Positions 10,330 to 22,516 of a stretch of 64,000 nucleotides of DNA are shown here, piece after piece. Source of the DNA: Dipteris shenzhenensis (Eukaryota; Polypodiophyta; Polypodiopsida; Gleicheniales); assembly GCA_047967505.1 (NCBI GenBank), contig CM106540.1. One strand, written 5' to 3'. Under the pieces are notes generated by a model that ran no database searches, had not been told where the DNA came from, and saw nothing but the letters and a program-made list of their open reading frames with translations. Every line of letters starts with the position of its first letter. The stretch's first letter is position 1. Made by a program: the position numbers and the translations under genes.

Positions 10330-13300
10330 CTGTATGAACCTTGACAAGCTCTATGCGCTTGTCCTCTGATGAAATGGTACCTGACCTCAATGTGTTTGAT
10401 CTTTGCATGAAAGACCGGATTCCGTGCTAGCTGAATAGCACTCATGGAATCACTATGCAATGTCGGTACACCTGTATGAATCCCCAAATCTCCCACTAGC
10501 CGATCAAGCCATATAGCCTCCTTGCAACCCTCTGTGGCTGCAACATACTCAGCCTCTGTGGTAGACAAAGCAGCGCACTTCTGTGCGCGAGACATCCACG
10601 ACACTGCACCACCTGCAAAGGTGAACACATAACCAGAAGTGGATCTCCTACTATCCACATGCCCTACATAGTCTGAATCTGTGTACCCAAGTACATGCAT
10701 GTCTCCTTTACCAAAGCAAATGCACATCTCCTTGGTACCCTTCATGTACCTCATGATGCACTTAACTGCCTCCCAATGCCTCTTTCCTAGATTAGCCATA
10801 TACCGGCTAACAACTCCCACTGCAAATGCAATGTCTGGTCTAGTAGCTATCATAGCATACATAAGACTCCCAACTGCTGATGCATAAGGAACCTTGGCCA
10901 TCATGGCCCTCTCCTCATCTGATTTGGGACTATCTGTATGACTCAGTTTCACATATGGAGGCAATGGAGTACTCATTGCCTTCCCCCCCTCCATATTGAA
11001 ACGCTGCAATGTAACATACTCTTTTTGTGAAAGCCAAAGGAGTTTCCTACTCCGATCATGCATGATGCGCATACCAAGAATATGACCTGCAAATCCCAAA
11101 TCCCTCATATCAAAGGCCTCATGTAACTTGGCCTTTAAAGCATCTAGCTCATAAGTATTCTTGCTAGCCAATAACATATCATCCACATATAGTGCCAAGA
11201 TTATCAGGCTATTATCCTTAGCCCTTTTAGTGTAGAGGCAGTGATCAATTTCACTCCTTCTAAAACCCTGGGACCGAATGAAAGCATCAAACTTCTGATA
11301 CCATTCTCTAGTTGCTTGCTTAAGACCACAGAGACTCTTCTTCAGCTTGCAAACTAAATGCTCTTTGCCCTTTTCTTCAAAGCCTTCCGGCTGCACCATG
11401 TAAATTTCCTCATGCAAATCCCCATGCAAGAAAGCTGTCTTGACATCCATCTGCATAAGCTCCATATCCTCTGCTGCCACTAGTCCAAGCATGCATCTAA
11501 GTGTGGTCATCTTCACAACTGGAGAGAATATCTCATCAAAGTTCACACCCTTCTCTTGCTTGAACCAGGGATGTTTTTATCGAAGCTATGCTTAAATATT
11601 AATATAAAATCTTGGCGAAAGTTTTCAAGCTCATTTTTTAAGTTTCACAATATTGGTAGAATGTACTACTTTTATATATTTTCTTTTAAATTTTGAAGGA
11701 AAAAATGTAAATCTTGGCGAAACTTTAAATTTTCTTGCATAAAAGTTTCAAATCCTGGCGAATGTTTTAAACATTTATTTCTTTTAGGGCATATAAACTT
11801 TCGACGCCAATATAAAAGTTTAGCTTCTTAACGAAACTAACTTCAAAAAATCATCCATGGCTTGAACCCTTTAGCAACCAAACGGGCCTTGTACCCAGGC
11901 ACATCATCACCTGTGACCTTCATTTTGTAGACCCATTTACATGGCAATGCTTTCTTTCCATGTGGCAAAGAAACCAAGTCCCAAGTCTGATTCTTCATAA
12001 GTGAACTCATTTATGATTGCATAGCATACTCCCACTTGTGTTGATCCTCACGCATCATAGCCTCTCTATAGCAAGAAGGCTCCCCGTAATCAGTTAGCAT
12101 AACATAGTCTACCCCTGGAACAAACCTATCAGGCGGTCTAGACACTCTAGATGATCTTCTCAAGGGCATTTCAGCTTGCTGTCCCACTTGCATATCAGCC
12201 ACATTTGGCTCATCATTTCCACCAATAGATGATCCATCATCTACCCTTGATTGTATACCTGTGGGAGTACTTGGTTGTACCATTTCTTGCACATTTGGTG
12301 CATGGATAGCTTGCTGTCTATCAACATATGCAGGTGGATTCACATCCTGGAAAGTGATTCTCCTCATTTCCACATCCCTCATGGGTGCCTTATGCATCTT
12401 CTTCTCATTGAAGACCACATCATGGCTGCGTATGATCTTCTTTGCTTCTGGATCCCAGAGACGATAGACCATCTCTCCACTTTCACCATAACCCAGAAAG
12501 ATGCATTTCCTAGACTTAGGATCTAGCTTCTTTCGAAGCTCTTTTGGCACATGTGCATATGCCTCACACCCAAATATACGCAAATGAGAGTAAGAGGGCT
12601 TCTTGCCACTCCATGCCTCTTCAGGAATACCACCATCCAAACTCTTACTAGGTGATCTATTGATCACTGGCACTGCAGTCTTCATTGCCTCAGCCCAAAA
12701 ACCACCAGAAAGACTTGCATTGGAAAGCATGCATTGCAACCTTTCTTGAATGGTACGGTTCATCTTTTCTGCAACTGGATTTTGCTCTGGAGTACGAGGG
12801 GATGTAAGCTCCCTCTTAATCCCACGAGTATCACAGAAATGCTGAAAGTCATGAGAGAGATACTCTCCACCATTGTCAGTCCGTAGGCATTTAAGCATTC
12901 TACCTGACTGATTCTCAACCAAGGCCAGCCATTTCTGAAATACCTGGAACACATCACTCTTCCGAGCTATAGCATAAGCCCACACTTTCCTAGTTGCATC
13001 ATCAATGAATGTCACATAGTAATCAGCCCCACCTAATGACCGTGTAGGCATGGGACCACATACATCTGAATTCACTAAATCAAGCTTTTCAAACTCTTTC
13101 TTTCCCTTTCTTTTATGGGCTGATTTAGTCTGCTTCCCATAGAGACAATGCTCACAAAATTCAAAATCAGAGAAACTCAAATGTGGTACATAACCCAAAC
13201 GGCATAAGAGTTTCATTCCATTCTGGCTCATGTGCCCCAACCTGCAATGCCACAAAGAAGTGCTTGGCTGCTCGGTTATTGCAATAACATGATCAAATAC

Positions 13301-14594
13301 CCCTGATACATGTAAGGGATACAAAGTCCCACACTTGGCACCCCTGGCCAAAAGCATAGAGCCCTTCTGAATTTTCCAACTTTGAAATCCAAAAGTGGTG
13401 TAAAAACCAGCATCATCTAGCTGACCCACTGAAATAAGACTCTTGGTCAGCTTAGGCACATGTCTCACATGTTTCAAAACAAATGCAGACCCATTTGCAA
13501 AAGAAAACTTTATGTCACCTGCTCCCACTATGTCACATGCATAGTCATTTCCAAGATGCACACAACCTGTCTTTCCACTATCATAAGTGGAGAACCATTC
13601 CCTATGGGGAGTAACATGGAATGAAGCACCAGAATCCAAAATCCAATCCTGGGAATATGCATCATCTGAAGTGGTAAGCAACTTTGCAGATAAAGTAGAC
13701 ATGAAGAGAACGTCATTGTCACTATCATATGTGACTGCATTGATCTCCTCGATCTTCACTTTTCCTTTGTCCTCCCTTGGACTCTCTTCCTTTTGATTTG
13801 CACCCCAATTTGCATTCTTTTTCTTATCCTTTTGCTCTCTTTTCAGCTTGTAGCAATCCTTTTTCATATGGCCCTTCTTGCCACAATGGTAACACTCAAT
13901 GTTCTGTGCCCTGGAATTGCTACGAGACTTCCCTCTTTCTTGGGACTTCCCCCTGAACTGTGATTTGCCCCTTTGCACATTTAAGGCTGCATCCTGCTTG
14001 GTGCCATCCATAGACTTCTGTCTAATCTCCTCGGCCAACAAGCTACCCACATCATCAAATTTCAGTACTCCACTAGGTGCAGAGTTACTGACAGCTGTAC
14101 GGAAGGTATCCCATGAGGATGGCAATGAACATAAGAGAAATATTGCCTTAGTCTCCGCATCAAAATTCATTTTCTGAGCCTGAAGCTAGCTGAAAATAAT
14201 ATTGAATTCATTCAAGTGAGAAGCAATGGAGACCCCTTCCTTCATCTGCAGCTCAAACAACCTCTTCATGAGGTAAACTTTATTAGAGTCAGTTTCCTTC
14301 TCATAAGTGGCACACAGTTTCTTCCACAAATCTTCCGTAGTCTGCTCATTTACTACTGTGAAAAAAACTGACTCTGCAAGATGAAGTCTAATAGTAGACT
14401 TTGCTAATGCATCCAACTCATTCCAATCATCCTCAGACATATTTGCAGGCTTAGCTTCAATCCCTGCCAAGGGTTTAATATGCTTCTTTTGGATAAGCAC
14501 ATCCCTTATTTGTTCTTTCCACAAAGAAAAGTTTGTCCCATCAAACTTTTTAATGCTGAAAAACTCCTTTTCAGGCATGGAAGAGGATGCCATG
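10330..14594 (-). pseudogene. Copia D gag-pol polyprotein, broken by two stops, a MITE and a frameshift
   Basis: The start is the Met at 14594 (MASSSMPEKEFF), beginning a UBN2-type Gag. A CCHC knuckle (CYHCGKKGHMKKDC) lies near 13850-13895, protease DSGAS near 13630-13645 and the integrase zinc finger HCRLGH..CEHC near 13140-13260. The integrase core has TDNGGEY near 12865-12885 and AEKMNRTIQE. Reverse transcriptase has YVDD near 11177-11190. RNase H has TDSDYVGHVDSRRSTSGY and STTEAEYV. Catalytic residues are present. Damage is limited: a stop near 14183, one near 12011, a 293-bp insertion at 11567-11859 and a one-base shift near 10370 before the HTDDNPADMLTK tail. Apart from these the frame is continuous, so it is the youngest-looking polyprotein here. 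Confidence 0.9.
11567..11859. mobile_element. Mutator-like MITE (293 bp) inside the reverse transcriptase of copia D
   Basis: The insert is flanked by a perfect 9-bp direct repeat, GCTTGAACC, at 11558-11566 and 11860-11868. Removing the insert and one repeat restores a normal copia frame. The ends are weakly inverted (AGGGATGTTTTTATCGAAG against CATGGATGATTTTTTGAAG). It is AT-rich with repeated CTTGGCGAAA motifs and no coding. A 9-bp duplication is the hallmark of Mutator-like elements. Confidence 0.85.
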
Positions 14595-16034
14595 ATGCAA
14601 ATGAAACAAAATCCCAAATGCTAGTCCTTGCAAGAGAGAATCACACCAAATACCAGATGCACCCAAATGTGTATGCCACAATAGATTGAAATATCACAAA
14701 AAACTCAAAGCTCAAAGCATCAAAAGATGCATCTGACTCATGTGCATATACTATGCATCCATATGAGCAAATCTGGCCCAAAAGAAAATGCCAATAAGTG
14801 CCAAATGACTCAAGCATAAACACCGTCCACTGGCATATGCATCAATTATATCTCATCCAAGAGAGCATAGCACTATCAGTGCATCACCAACAATGTGTCA
14901 AAGCTATCCCTCAGCATAAAATAGCATCCATGTGCAAAGCGTCCATAAAAAATAGCATCCCACAAGGCAATTTGGGCCTATAAGCGCATCCAACAAGAAT
15001 CGCAATGCATCCAAATGGCCTATAAATCATCCATTGCAACCCAATGCATACCGTGAATGAGTGCACACTGCTCAAACTGCAACCAGAGTGATCTGCATAA
15101 GGTATGCTCAAGAAATCATAGTCCCACGGTAATGAGTGCTACTGAAAATAGAACCTGAGATGCTTCAAAACATGGGTGCCATTGCATAATCGGACTCAGT
15201 AAGAAAATATGCAAATATCTCTCTTCTGCCAGAACTCCAAAATCCCAACCGATGAGTGAGAAATGGGAGTCAACACTTATCCACTGCCATGTGGCATAAA
15301 TCTAAGGTTTCAAAACCTTAGTATGAAAAATGCATAACAGAGAGACGAAATCGAATACACAGAGATTTATAACTCTGAAAATCCTCCACCGAATCATGTA
15401 AGAACTGATAGGTAGGGGTTTTTGGGCGTCCAAAACGCAATGGGATAGACGGTTTTGGAAACCGTGGTCTCAATCACTGGGTCCAACACACGGACTGAAA
15501 AATGTTTTTTTGAAACATAGCTGTTTGTAAACTCCACCGGAGTGCGAATGATGAGCAACATAGAAGTTTAGGACCTCTTGAGTCCACCGAAACTGACAGA
15601 TCTGCAAATGGTTGCTCCAAACTTGAGTTCCAACACCCAGGCAAAAAACGCAGGAACTGACACAGTGACTCAGAAATCCAATGAAATGATCCCAGATTCA
15701 GGAATGAAGGTGTTTCCAGGCTCCTGAAGTAATGTGGACACCAAAAGCAAGTAATAGTTGCCTCTACAAGTCAATACGGAGTCTCTGTCATCGAACGGAA
15801 CAGGAAAAAGCTCAAAAAATGACTTTTTCTTTAAAAGCTCTTAACAGGCTCTCAAAACCACTTCGCAAAGCCAAAGTGACTTTTCCAAAGGTTTCTCCAA
15901 GGTCTCTGCACACTCGGATGTAAGTAAAGTCACCCACAAAGCTTCTCACAGAGCTTCTCCTTCCTCCCACAGAGCTGCTGAGCTTCCAAGCATTCACGCA
16001 CGCTCAGCTAGATCACCCGGGCTCTGATACCAGT

Positions 16035-16205
16035 TGAGAGTGCTCTCAACGGAAGCAAGAACGGAAGAAGGAGAGAGAGAGACAGAGAGCCACACAAGTT
16101 TGGGTGGGTGCAGAACCACCCTAATCTTCTTTTTCATTCATTTATATATGTGTTTGAGTATTGTACATAACTGGGGTTAAGGCACAGTGACCTTTAGCCC
16201 CCACA
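16035..16205 (-). repeat. Copia D 5' LTR (171 bp)
   Basis: It matches the LTR at 10023-10193. The initiator tRNA-Met primer binding site TGGTATCAGAGC lies at 16021-16032, two bases from the LTR end at 16035. Confidence 0.92.
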
Positions 16206-16383
16206 TGACCCCCCCGAGTTAGGCTTACACAATCATCCCCAAGTACACAAGAGAAGAGGGTAAACAAGAAAGAGAAGAAAGAGAAGTAGAGGGTGAATAA
16301 GGAAGAGAAGAAAGAGAAGCAACTTTGAAGAAGGACAAGAAGCTTCCATATCTCTATCCAAGGTAAGTCTCTTGACGGTTGAT

Positions 16384-17433
16384 AGCTACGAGTGGCCAGC
16401 GTACTAGCTCAACACGATAGGCAGCAGGCATAGTAGCAAGGAGAGCGGTGGGGGATGCATGGCAGCCTGCTTTGGAGGGGGTAGTGGTGGGGACGATGAT
16501 GATTTGATAGATGATGTAGATATGCCAGAGGGTGATGGTACGATCTTCTATAACATCATCCAAACAGGAGGCATCTTGAAAGATGTATAGGGGAAGGACA
16601 TCATGGCCTTCATGTGCTTTGTAATTGCTAACAACTATAGAGATTACTTTATTCACTACAAAGACCATCCAAAAAAGTTGGCTGATGAGACCCTCGTTGC
16701 TGTTCACTCTAGGTATCCCAATCCCCCCAATGTTCAGTTCACAAATAAATGGGCCAAGTAAAAGATTATTACGAACTTAGCAATAAAAGATATTCGCTTA
16801 AGAGGCATGCACTAGCCAAGATTGCCAGGCTCGAGGGAGGTCAACCACCAAGGGGCCAGCCCCACACCACTCACAAGCGTGAGTGGAAGAAAGCAATGAA
16901 GGTAGTGAAGGTGGACCCCAGTGTGCAGCACGTGGAGGCACAAAGGATCCAAATGAAGCAATATGGAAGCGTGCATTTTGGAGCAGGGGGTGTTGAATCA
17001 TGGGAGGCCCAATTTGTAAGTATCGATCTCAAATTATATTGTTTATGTAGTTTATTAGGAGGTTGTTTCTTTGTACTAACCCCTCCGCAAATTGTGTCAC
17101 CTTGCAGCTTGATATCGTGGGCAAGTACTCTACTCCTGTCGAGATAGCCTACCACCACCACCATCGCAGAGGAGGTACATGGAGGCACTTCTATGATGAT
17201 GGGTTGATTACTGAGGAGCAGTATATCCAGGCTACTGGAGCGCCCCCCCAAGTATTTGAAAGTAATTAAATAATGTCAATATTGTAAGTAAAGATTTGAT
17301 TTTTCATACATTGATACATGTTGTCCCTCGTTTACAGGGCCTTGCGGTTGATCAAGAGGAAGAAGATGAGGAAGAAGGGAGCGAAGAAGGGGGCGAATTA
17401 GAAGGGAGCGAGGATGCAGAGAACTTAGATTAG
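16384..17433 (+). pseudogene. TNPA-like gene, copy 2 (decayed)
   Basis: This is the second copy of the gene at 7406-8870. Only the part from the SGQR-type block onward is present; the proline-rich N-terminus is deleted. Borders of the last introns are kept: donor at about 17014, acceptor just before 17108, last exon about 17338-17433 ending in TAG. The frame has stops after STR, after GILKDV and in the AKXKI region, plus small indels. The region YGSVHFGAGGVESWEAQF reads through where copy 1 has a stop, which shows that the two copies decayed independently. The acidic tail is conserved. Confidence 0.6.
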
Positions 17434-17884
17434 TCGTAGAAGTAGTGCTAGCTACTCTTTTTTGTACTTAAAGCCACTGGCTTGGCTTCGTGCCTCTCTT
17501 GTATATACGCTCCTCTTATTTTTTGTACTTGAAGCCATAGGACATGGCTTGGCTTTGTGCTATATGTACATACAAGCACTTTTTGAGCTATGAATTAATA
17601 TACTCTTTTTATTTTTTTGGCTTTCAATTTCCTTGTGCTGCGTTCTATCAATTAATGCCTTGTGAACTAAACGTTTTGGAGTTGTAATGTTTTATTTGGA
17701 ACTGTAATCGTCGGCTATAGACGTGCTTGCAATCGTGCTAATTAAAATGCGGTTGGCTGCAAGAATTGAATTGCACAATGTGAAAATGGGATTCTTGTAA
17801 CTACATAGCATACACAACATACACAGCATTCTCTTCAACCATACAAAATTCTTCTTCTATTAACCAAAAATATTATGTAGAGCA

Positions 17885-18205
17885 CCTATCAGCGTGTCTA
17901 TAAACGCATCTATGTATGCATCTCTCTGTTTTTTTAAATTTCAAGAGGATGTCTATTTGCGCATCTATAAGCGCGTCTATAAACACGTCTATGTACGCAT
18001 CTCTCTGTTTTTTTTAAGTTTCTAGCAGGGCGTCTATTTGCACGTCTATAGATGCGTCTATAGGCGTGTCTGTATGTTATATAGACGTGCCTGTAGACAC
18101 GGGTCTGTAGATGCGCCAATAGACGTGCATGTAGACGCACCTGTAAGTTTTTTTTAAAGTTAAGAAAACGCGTCTGTGGGTGCTTTGTCTTGTTGTAAAA
18201 GAGCG
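17885..18205. repeat. CGTCTA-type array ending tandem unit 2
   Basis: Degenerate units (GCGTCTATAAACGC, GCACGTCTATAGATG) run forward, then inverted (TAGACGTGCCTGTAGACACG). Two internal copies of a block CATCTATGTATGCATCTCTC are present. The array ends with GGTGCTTTGTCTTGTTGT, the same ending as unit 1. Confidence 0.65.
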
Positions 18206-18631
18206 CAAACAGTGCTTGGATTTGCATAAATATAGGATAATATGGAAGAGCTACACATGGCGGCCATGCTTAGTGAGAGTCCATTGATGTGGAAACCATT
18301 GCATGCCTTTCTTTAAGATACAATGTATACAATCTTATAGCATAATGCTTACAATTACACTTGCAAGTTACTTCATTTAAGTTCTAGATAGAGATTTCTA
18401 CAATATAAACACCCATAGGAGCTTGAGGTTGTAAGGTTCCATGGATCCAATACCTGCAGTTTGGAATGTGATTGATGGATCAATCTGTACTGTACTCTGT
18501 ATAATTTCGTGCGCAATTCCGTCCAACTGGCATCAATTCACAATTCGATTATCTGTCCGCCGCTGCGTGCAAGTCTCCATCAATCCATTTATGATTTGAT
18601 TTGCTTCCATCGATGCATGCATGATCTCTAG

Positions 18632-20215
18632 CTAGTTTGTACCTCCGTCGAAGACTTCATCGTTTCTTCTCAGTTTCCTTCCATTTGAGCATGCTTGATT
18701 TGCAACTCCAACCAAGATTTCATCTTCCTGCAGTGACTTTTCAATCATCGACGACTTCGCAATTGGGAACCCGGTCAATGATTTAATTTCTGCTTGCGAA
18801 TTTCCATACATCGGTGCCCCCCCTGAAATTTGCAGTTCCGTCGACTCCCCGACCTCAACATCGCATGAGAACACCTCCTTCGTACGTTTTAGATTCGATG
18901 CTCCCTCTGTCCTTTTATAGCCGCTGTAGAACGCATACAGTGAGAGCTGAATGAAGCCTAGTAGGAATCCCGTCCCGTTTGGTACCTGCCAGGCCAGACC
19001 GCACGCATGAGACTTCGACCCTGTAATGGGGATTCTCTTAAAGATTTGGTTCTCCTTCAATGGAATTTACTTCTTACCCCAACAAATATATCTCGTACAA
19101 CAATGGCGTACCCAAACCAGACTCCACCGCAGAGAAACAGGAATAACGAGAGAAGGAATGGCATGTATTCCACGCTTTTCGTCGTGATTACCAGTCGCTG
19201 CGTAAAACAACAGGTATAGATGTAAGCACAGTGTGGTCTAAACATACAAGCAAGATAGAAATAGTGTTCAAAGTACTCACCATGATGCTTAGAGGAGATG
19301 CATACATGCAGACAGAGTTGAAAGCGCAGAATATGCCCACGACATTGAGACGTAAGTTTCCATGTGAGAACCTCATGGTAAATGCCATGATGGATGAGAA
19401 AATCAATAGAGTCATTGAGAGATGGCGAATGACGGAAATCTGCGAATGGTACAAGAATCTAGGATCGGTATAATTACCACAAGGACACAATAGGTATGAA
19501 ATCCACCGCTAACAAGGGCACAAGTTCTCATTGTACAGCATGCAAGAGAGTTTACCCTCTGTAGCTTGGCTGCAAATACAAGATACGCCGATAAGTAGAA
19601 CATTTCAAATGCACAGCCCGCGGAGCTTATAGTAACGAGAAGGATCCCGCTAGGATCCAGAATTCCGTAATAGAGCCATAGCATGTTGCTGAGAAGGGTG
19701 CAAACATAAGGGAACGCAGAAAATGATTCTGTTGACCCTCGCTTGAAAATTTGCCAGAATGTTGGCCTGGATTACACATAACAAGTGAACGTAATCATTA
19801 TCAAATAAAGTTGGGTATGCCCCTCGCTCAATGGGCAACGAAAATCCACATTATTTGAAGGGTTCACCAGCGCTAGAGAGAGGCAATGTCTGAACATGAC
19901 TGTAGGCTCTGATCTTAATTCAATAAATCATGTATCGATCAGGGTTTGAGATCTTACATAGGAGCAGCTAAAACTAATATAGACAAGATGTTGCCTGTCC
20001 AAAAGCACAACCAAAATCTTGTGAGCGTGTGCGTAGCGGCATCTCCGTTACACAGAGATTATGCATAACAAGGACCATTTCTTTATCTGACTCTACGAAA
20101 AGAATTGAATCATACTGGTGCACGATTAATGCTTGAAACGCCGCATGACGGATCGGAGAGAGCGCTAGCAAAACGCACCTGCGATGCCCAAAACGAGTCC
20201 CAGGACGCTTCCCAT
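18632..20215 (-). CDS. SWEET-family sugar transporter (MtN3/saliva), six exons
   Basis: Exons are 20179-20215, 19958-19994, 19556-19766, 19281-19439, 19078-19197 and 18632-18985, all with GT..AG borders. The total is 918 nt, 305 codons plus stop. Exon lengths 37/37/211/159/120 follow the canonical plant SWEET pattern. The first MtN3 repeat has GIAGNILSILVLAAPMPTFW and PYVCTLLSNMLWLYYGIL. The second has VMYASPLS-type CMYASPLSIM, TKSVEYMPFLLSLF and VPNGTGFLLGFIQLSLY. Seven membrane spans are expected. SWEETs pass sugars down their gradient across plasma or vacuolar membranes. The pocket Trp residues (W55, W175) and the second-repeat Asn (N191) are present, but the first-repeat Asn of the TIN motif reads Ser (S72). 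The C-terminal tail of about 93 residues is hydrophilic and of normal-to-long size. An in-frame stop lies five codons upstream of the chosen ATG. No stop or frameshift was seen. Confidence 0.93.
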
Positions 20216-20501
20216 GATTCTTCCACAATTTCACGTGAGAGCTCAAACTTGCCAATGACAAAAAATTCCTCTCGCGGTTTCTTGAAGAAGAATGTTTGAT
20301 GGGTAATACCACGAACAATCTGTTATTGAACTGTTCGTAAGAGCTATTGTAGGGACGCCATTCATTTAAAGTCAGGACAAGGTTCTCGAATCTGTAGGGG
20401 TCCTAGTTTGTGACCATCCAAATGGAAACTGTTGGGGGAAAATGGAATGCCTGACGAGCAAGGATGAGCGCCAAACCAATGGTGGTAAAGGACGCGGGGG
20501 G

Positions 20502-20504
<3 letters not shown>

Positions 20505-20545
<41 letters not shown>
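20505..20545. repeat. (AG)n microsatellite upstream of the SWEET gene
   Basis: About 20 AG dinucleotides; on the SWEET coding strand this is (CT)n, about 290 bp upstream of the ATG. CT-rich stretches are common in plant promoters and 5' leaders, but no TATA box or transcription start can be assigned from sequence alone. Confidence 0.9.
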
Positions 20546-20548
<3 letters not shown>

Positions 20549-22516
20549 GGGAAAGTTCCTGATTTGTCAAGGTGGAAATCCACGATTGCCAAGTGCAGGT
20601 AGATGGAGTGCAGCTCCACAATGAGTTCAGTGGCGCGACATGAGATATCGACATTTGTACAAAACTGTTAATCTATTAGGGGATCCCGTATGCAGGTAGC
20701 TGCCGTAATTGTTGAGAAGAACTTTAAGCGAATGAACGCATTATGTAATATGAACCCATCAATGTGCTCGTTCAGTACCACAAAATCTTTTTGCGTCGCG
20801 CATTTTGGAACAACAACAAAACCGTTAAAGTTGTCAGACAGAATGCGTGCACCGCTCACACATTGGCGAAGCAAAAAGGGGTGATGAGATCCTGGAATTA
20901 GTGGAATGATTAGTGGGCATAACTTGAACAGGTGTGGAAGAGTGCGCAATCGCTTTTAGATCTAGTGCTGCTGATGGAGGCACTGCACTGGCGTACTGCT
21001 TGAAAATAAGGACAGGTTGGAAGGAAAATAGGTAGGCACCACTCGCAGTGAGATTAATTAGCTCACTGGGGGTCGTGATTCGTCCAACAACGTGATTCTC
21101 CGTACAGACGACGAGGGACTGCTACGTCCACCCATGTAGTTTGTACTTTTGTGATGTTATAAATGCTCGATTTAGCGAAACCGTCCTCACAAATGACCAT
21201 CGATTTCTTCCATCCGTTACGAGTCTTACGACCATGAATTTCTTGGCACTGCTACGGTGCTATTACCCCAAGAACTGATCCGGCAGCAATGTAACAACCA
21301 CCCCGCTAACGTCCATCATTGACAGTCTGTAGATTGATGGGCAGTTGGATCAATAGATTTCTGTACTCTATATAGGCAAATATGGTGCAGACGAGAAAAA
21401 TGGACGGATGGACAACGATACTTATCGATGATGGGTTACGTTGATATCGTTGTTCCAGGAACTGAATCCGCAGCAAACGATCACTTGTCAGGTGGGCAAC
21501 GAAATTGGACGCAGCCAACGGCCCCCTCTGAGCACGTGCATGTCACCGTGGTTAGTGATGGACATCTCACTCTGGTTAAGTTGGAGGGAGGGTGTGTACA
21601 TTGATGTTCGGTAGATCGGACGCTCATTAAAGTGACAAGGTGATCAACTAGGTTCACTATCCCTTGACAAATGGAGGGAATGCCCATCCTTGCCACGGTC
21701 CATCGACACCAACATAGTCTCTAACGAAATTTATTAAATGACAAAAGTCTTCGTGGAAGTTTTTACCAATATGAGGGGATATTTCATAGACTACAACAAT
21801 TCAACATATTTTTGTTTACACCAAAAGTACTCTCAACACCCTTAATGAAATTACAAAGGCAAATAGATTAGTGTCTCGCAAGAATGGACACTATATAGGA
21901 ATCAATAAATAAAAGATAAAAAGCTTCCACTATATTCCTAGGATTGAAAAGATGAGGGAGGGAGGCTTTTCCTGCTTCAAGTTCTACCTATAAATGAGTC
22001 ATGAAAAGCAACAGTAGTGATTCATGAACTAGTGATGCAAGGGCAACTTTTAAGTAGTCTTCAACCTACGGCTAAGAGCTAATTATTCTTGTTTGACATG
22101 CGGGGGTAGGGGGGATAAGTACACTTTAATCCTCTGAAGAATTGGGAGTATCCTCTCATAAAACATTCCAACTCAGACTTTATTCGTGCATACATGTGAA
22201 GCATTATGTTATCTTTATTTAAGACAACCAACGGGTTCTTAAAAAACAAGTGATCAAAAAGAAAATAGCCCTAAGTGCTAAGTGAAGAGAGAGAGAGAGA
22301 GGTTATGACTGCTATTGGCTCTATAATCTACCTCAAAATCAAACTTCCACACACCATGTTAAAGCTCTAGCCATGGACATAAGCATTTATAGTTTGTAGC
22401 TATGTCACCAAAGCCAAAAGCTTCACCTAATTCTTTCGACCATTACTTCATTTGCACATTTTTGGGACCAACAATAGCTAGCATCTCATGGGTTCCCATG
22501 CTTCCTATCTCCTTAG
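20546..22516. other. No gene recognised
   Basis: Only short unrelated frames occur. It probably includes the upstream region of the SWEET gene near its left edge. A short (GA)n run lies near 22285-22300. I recognise no transposon domain or RNA gene. Confidence 0.5.

Larger units (their letters stand above)
10023..16205 (-). mobile_element. Copia element D, nearly full length, 6.2 kb
   Basis: The element is bounded by two 171-bp LTRs and by 5-bp flanks TGACT (10018-10022) and TGACC (16206-16210). The uninterrupted MITE copies show TGACC at this point, so the left flank has one later change. The minus strand has the LTR end, a 2-bp gap and the primer binding site TGGTATCAGAGC (16021-16032), then leader, gag, pol and a purine tract beside 10194. 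Domain order is Gag, protease, integrase, reverse transcriptase, RNase H, as in Ty1/copia. It carries an internal MITE at 11567-11859. Confidence 0.92.
9783..16218. mobile_element. MITE copy A (hAT-like, TIR CTCGGGGGGGTCACT), split by copia D
   Basis: The left part is 9783-10022 and the right part 16206-16218, a GACCCCCCCGAG end. The combined sequence matches copies at 22517-22764 and 30680-30926. Its 8-bp flanks, TCAGGGTT (9775-9782) and TTAGGCTT (16219-16226), agree at six of eight positions, consistent with an aged target duplication. It has no coding capacity. Copia D entered near its right terminus. Confidence 0.8.
9517..18205 (+). other. Tandem unit 2, split by a MITE and copia element D
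   Basis: This is the second copy of the unit at 6603-9510. The purine-rich 5' region is divided: 9660-9782 lies left of the insertion, and 16219-16380 continues right of it, together matching 6760-7020. Without the 6.4-kb insertion the unit is about 2.25 kb. It lacks roughly 770 bp present in unit 1, namely the foldback and the proline-rich coding part. Confidence 0.7.
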
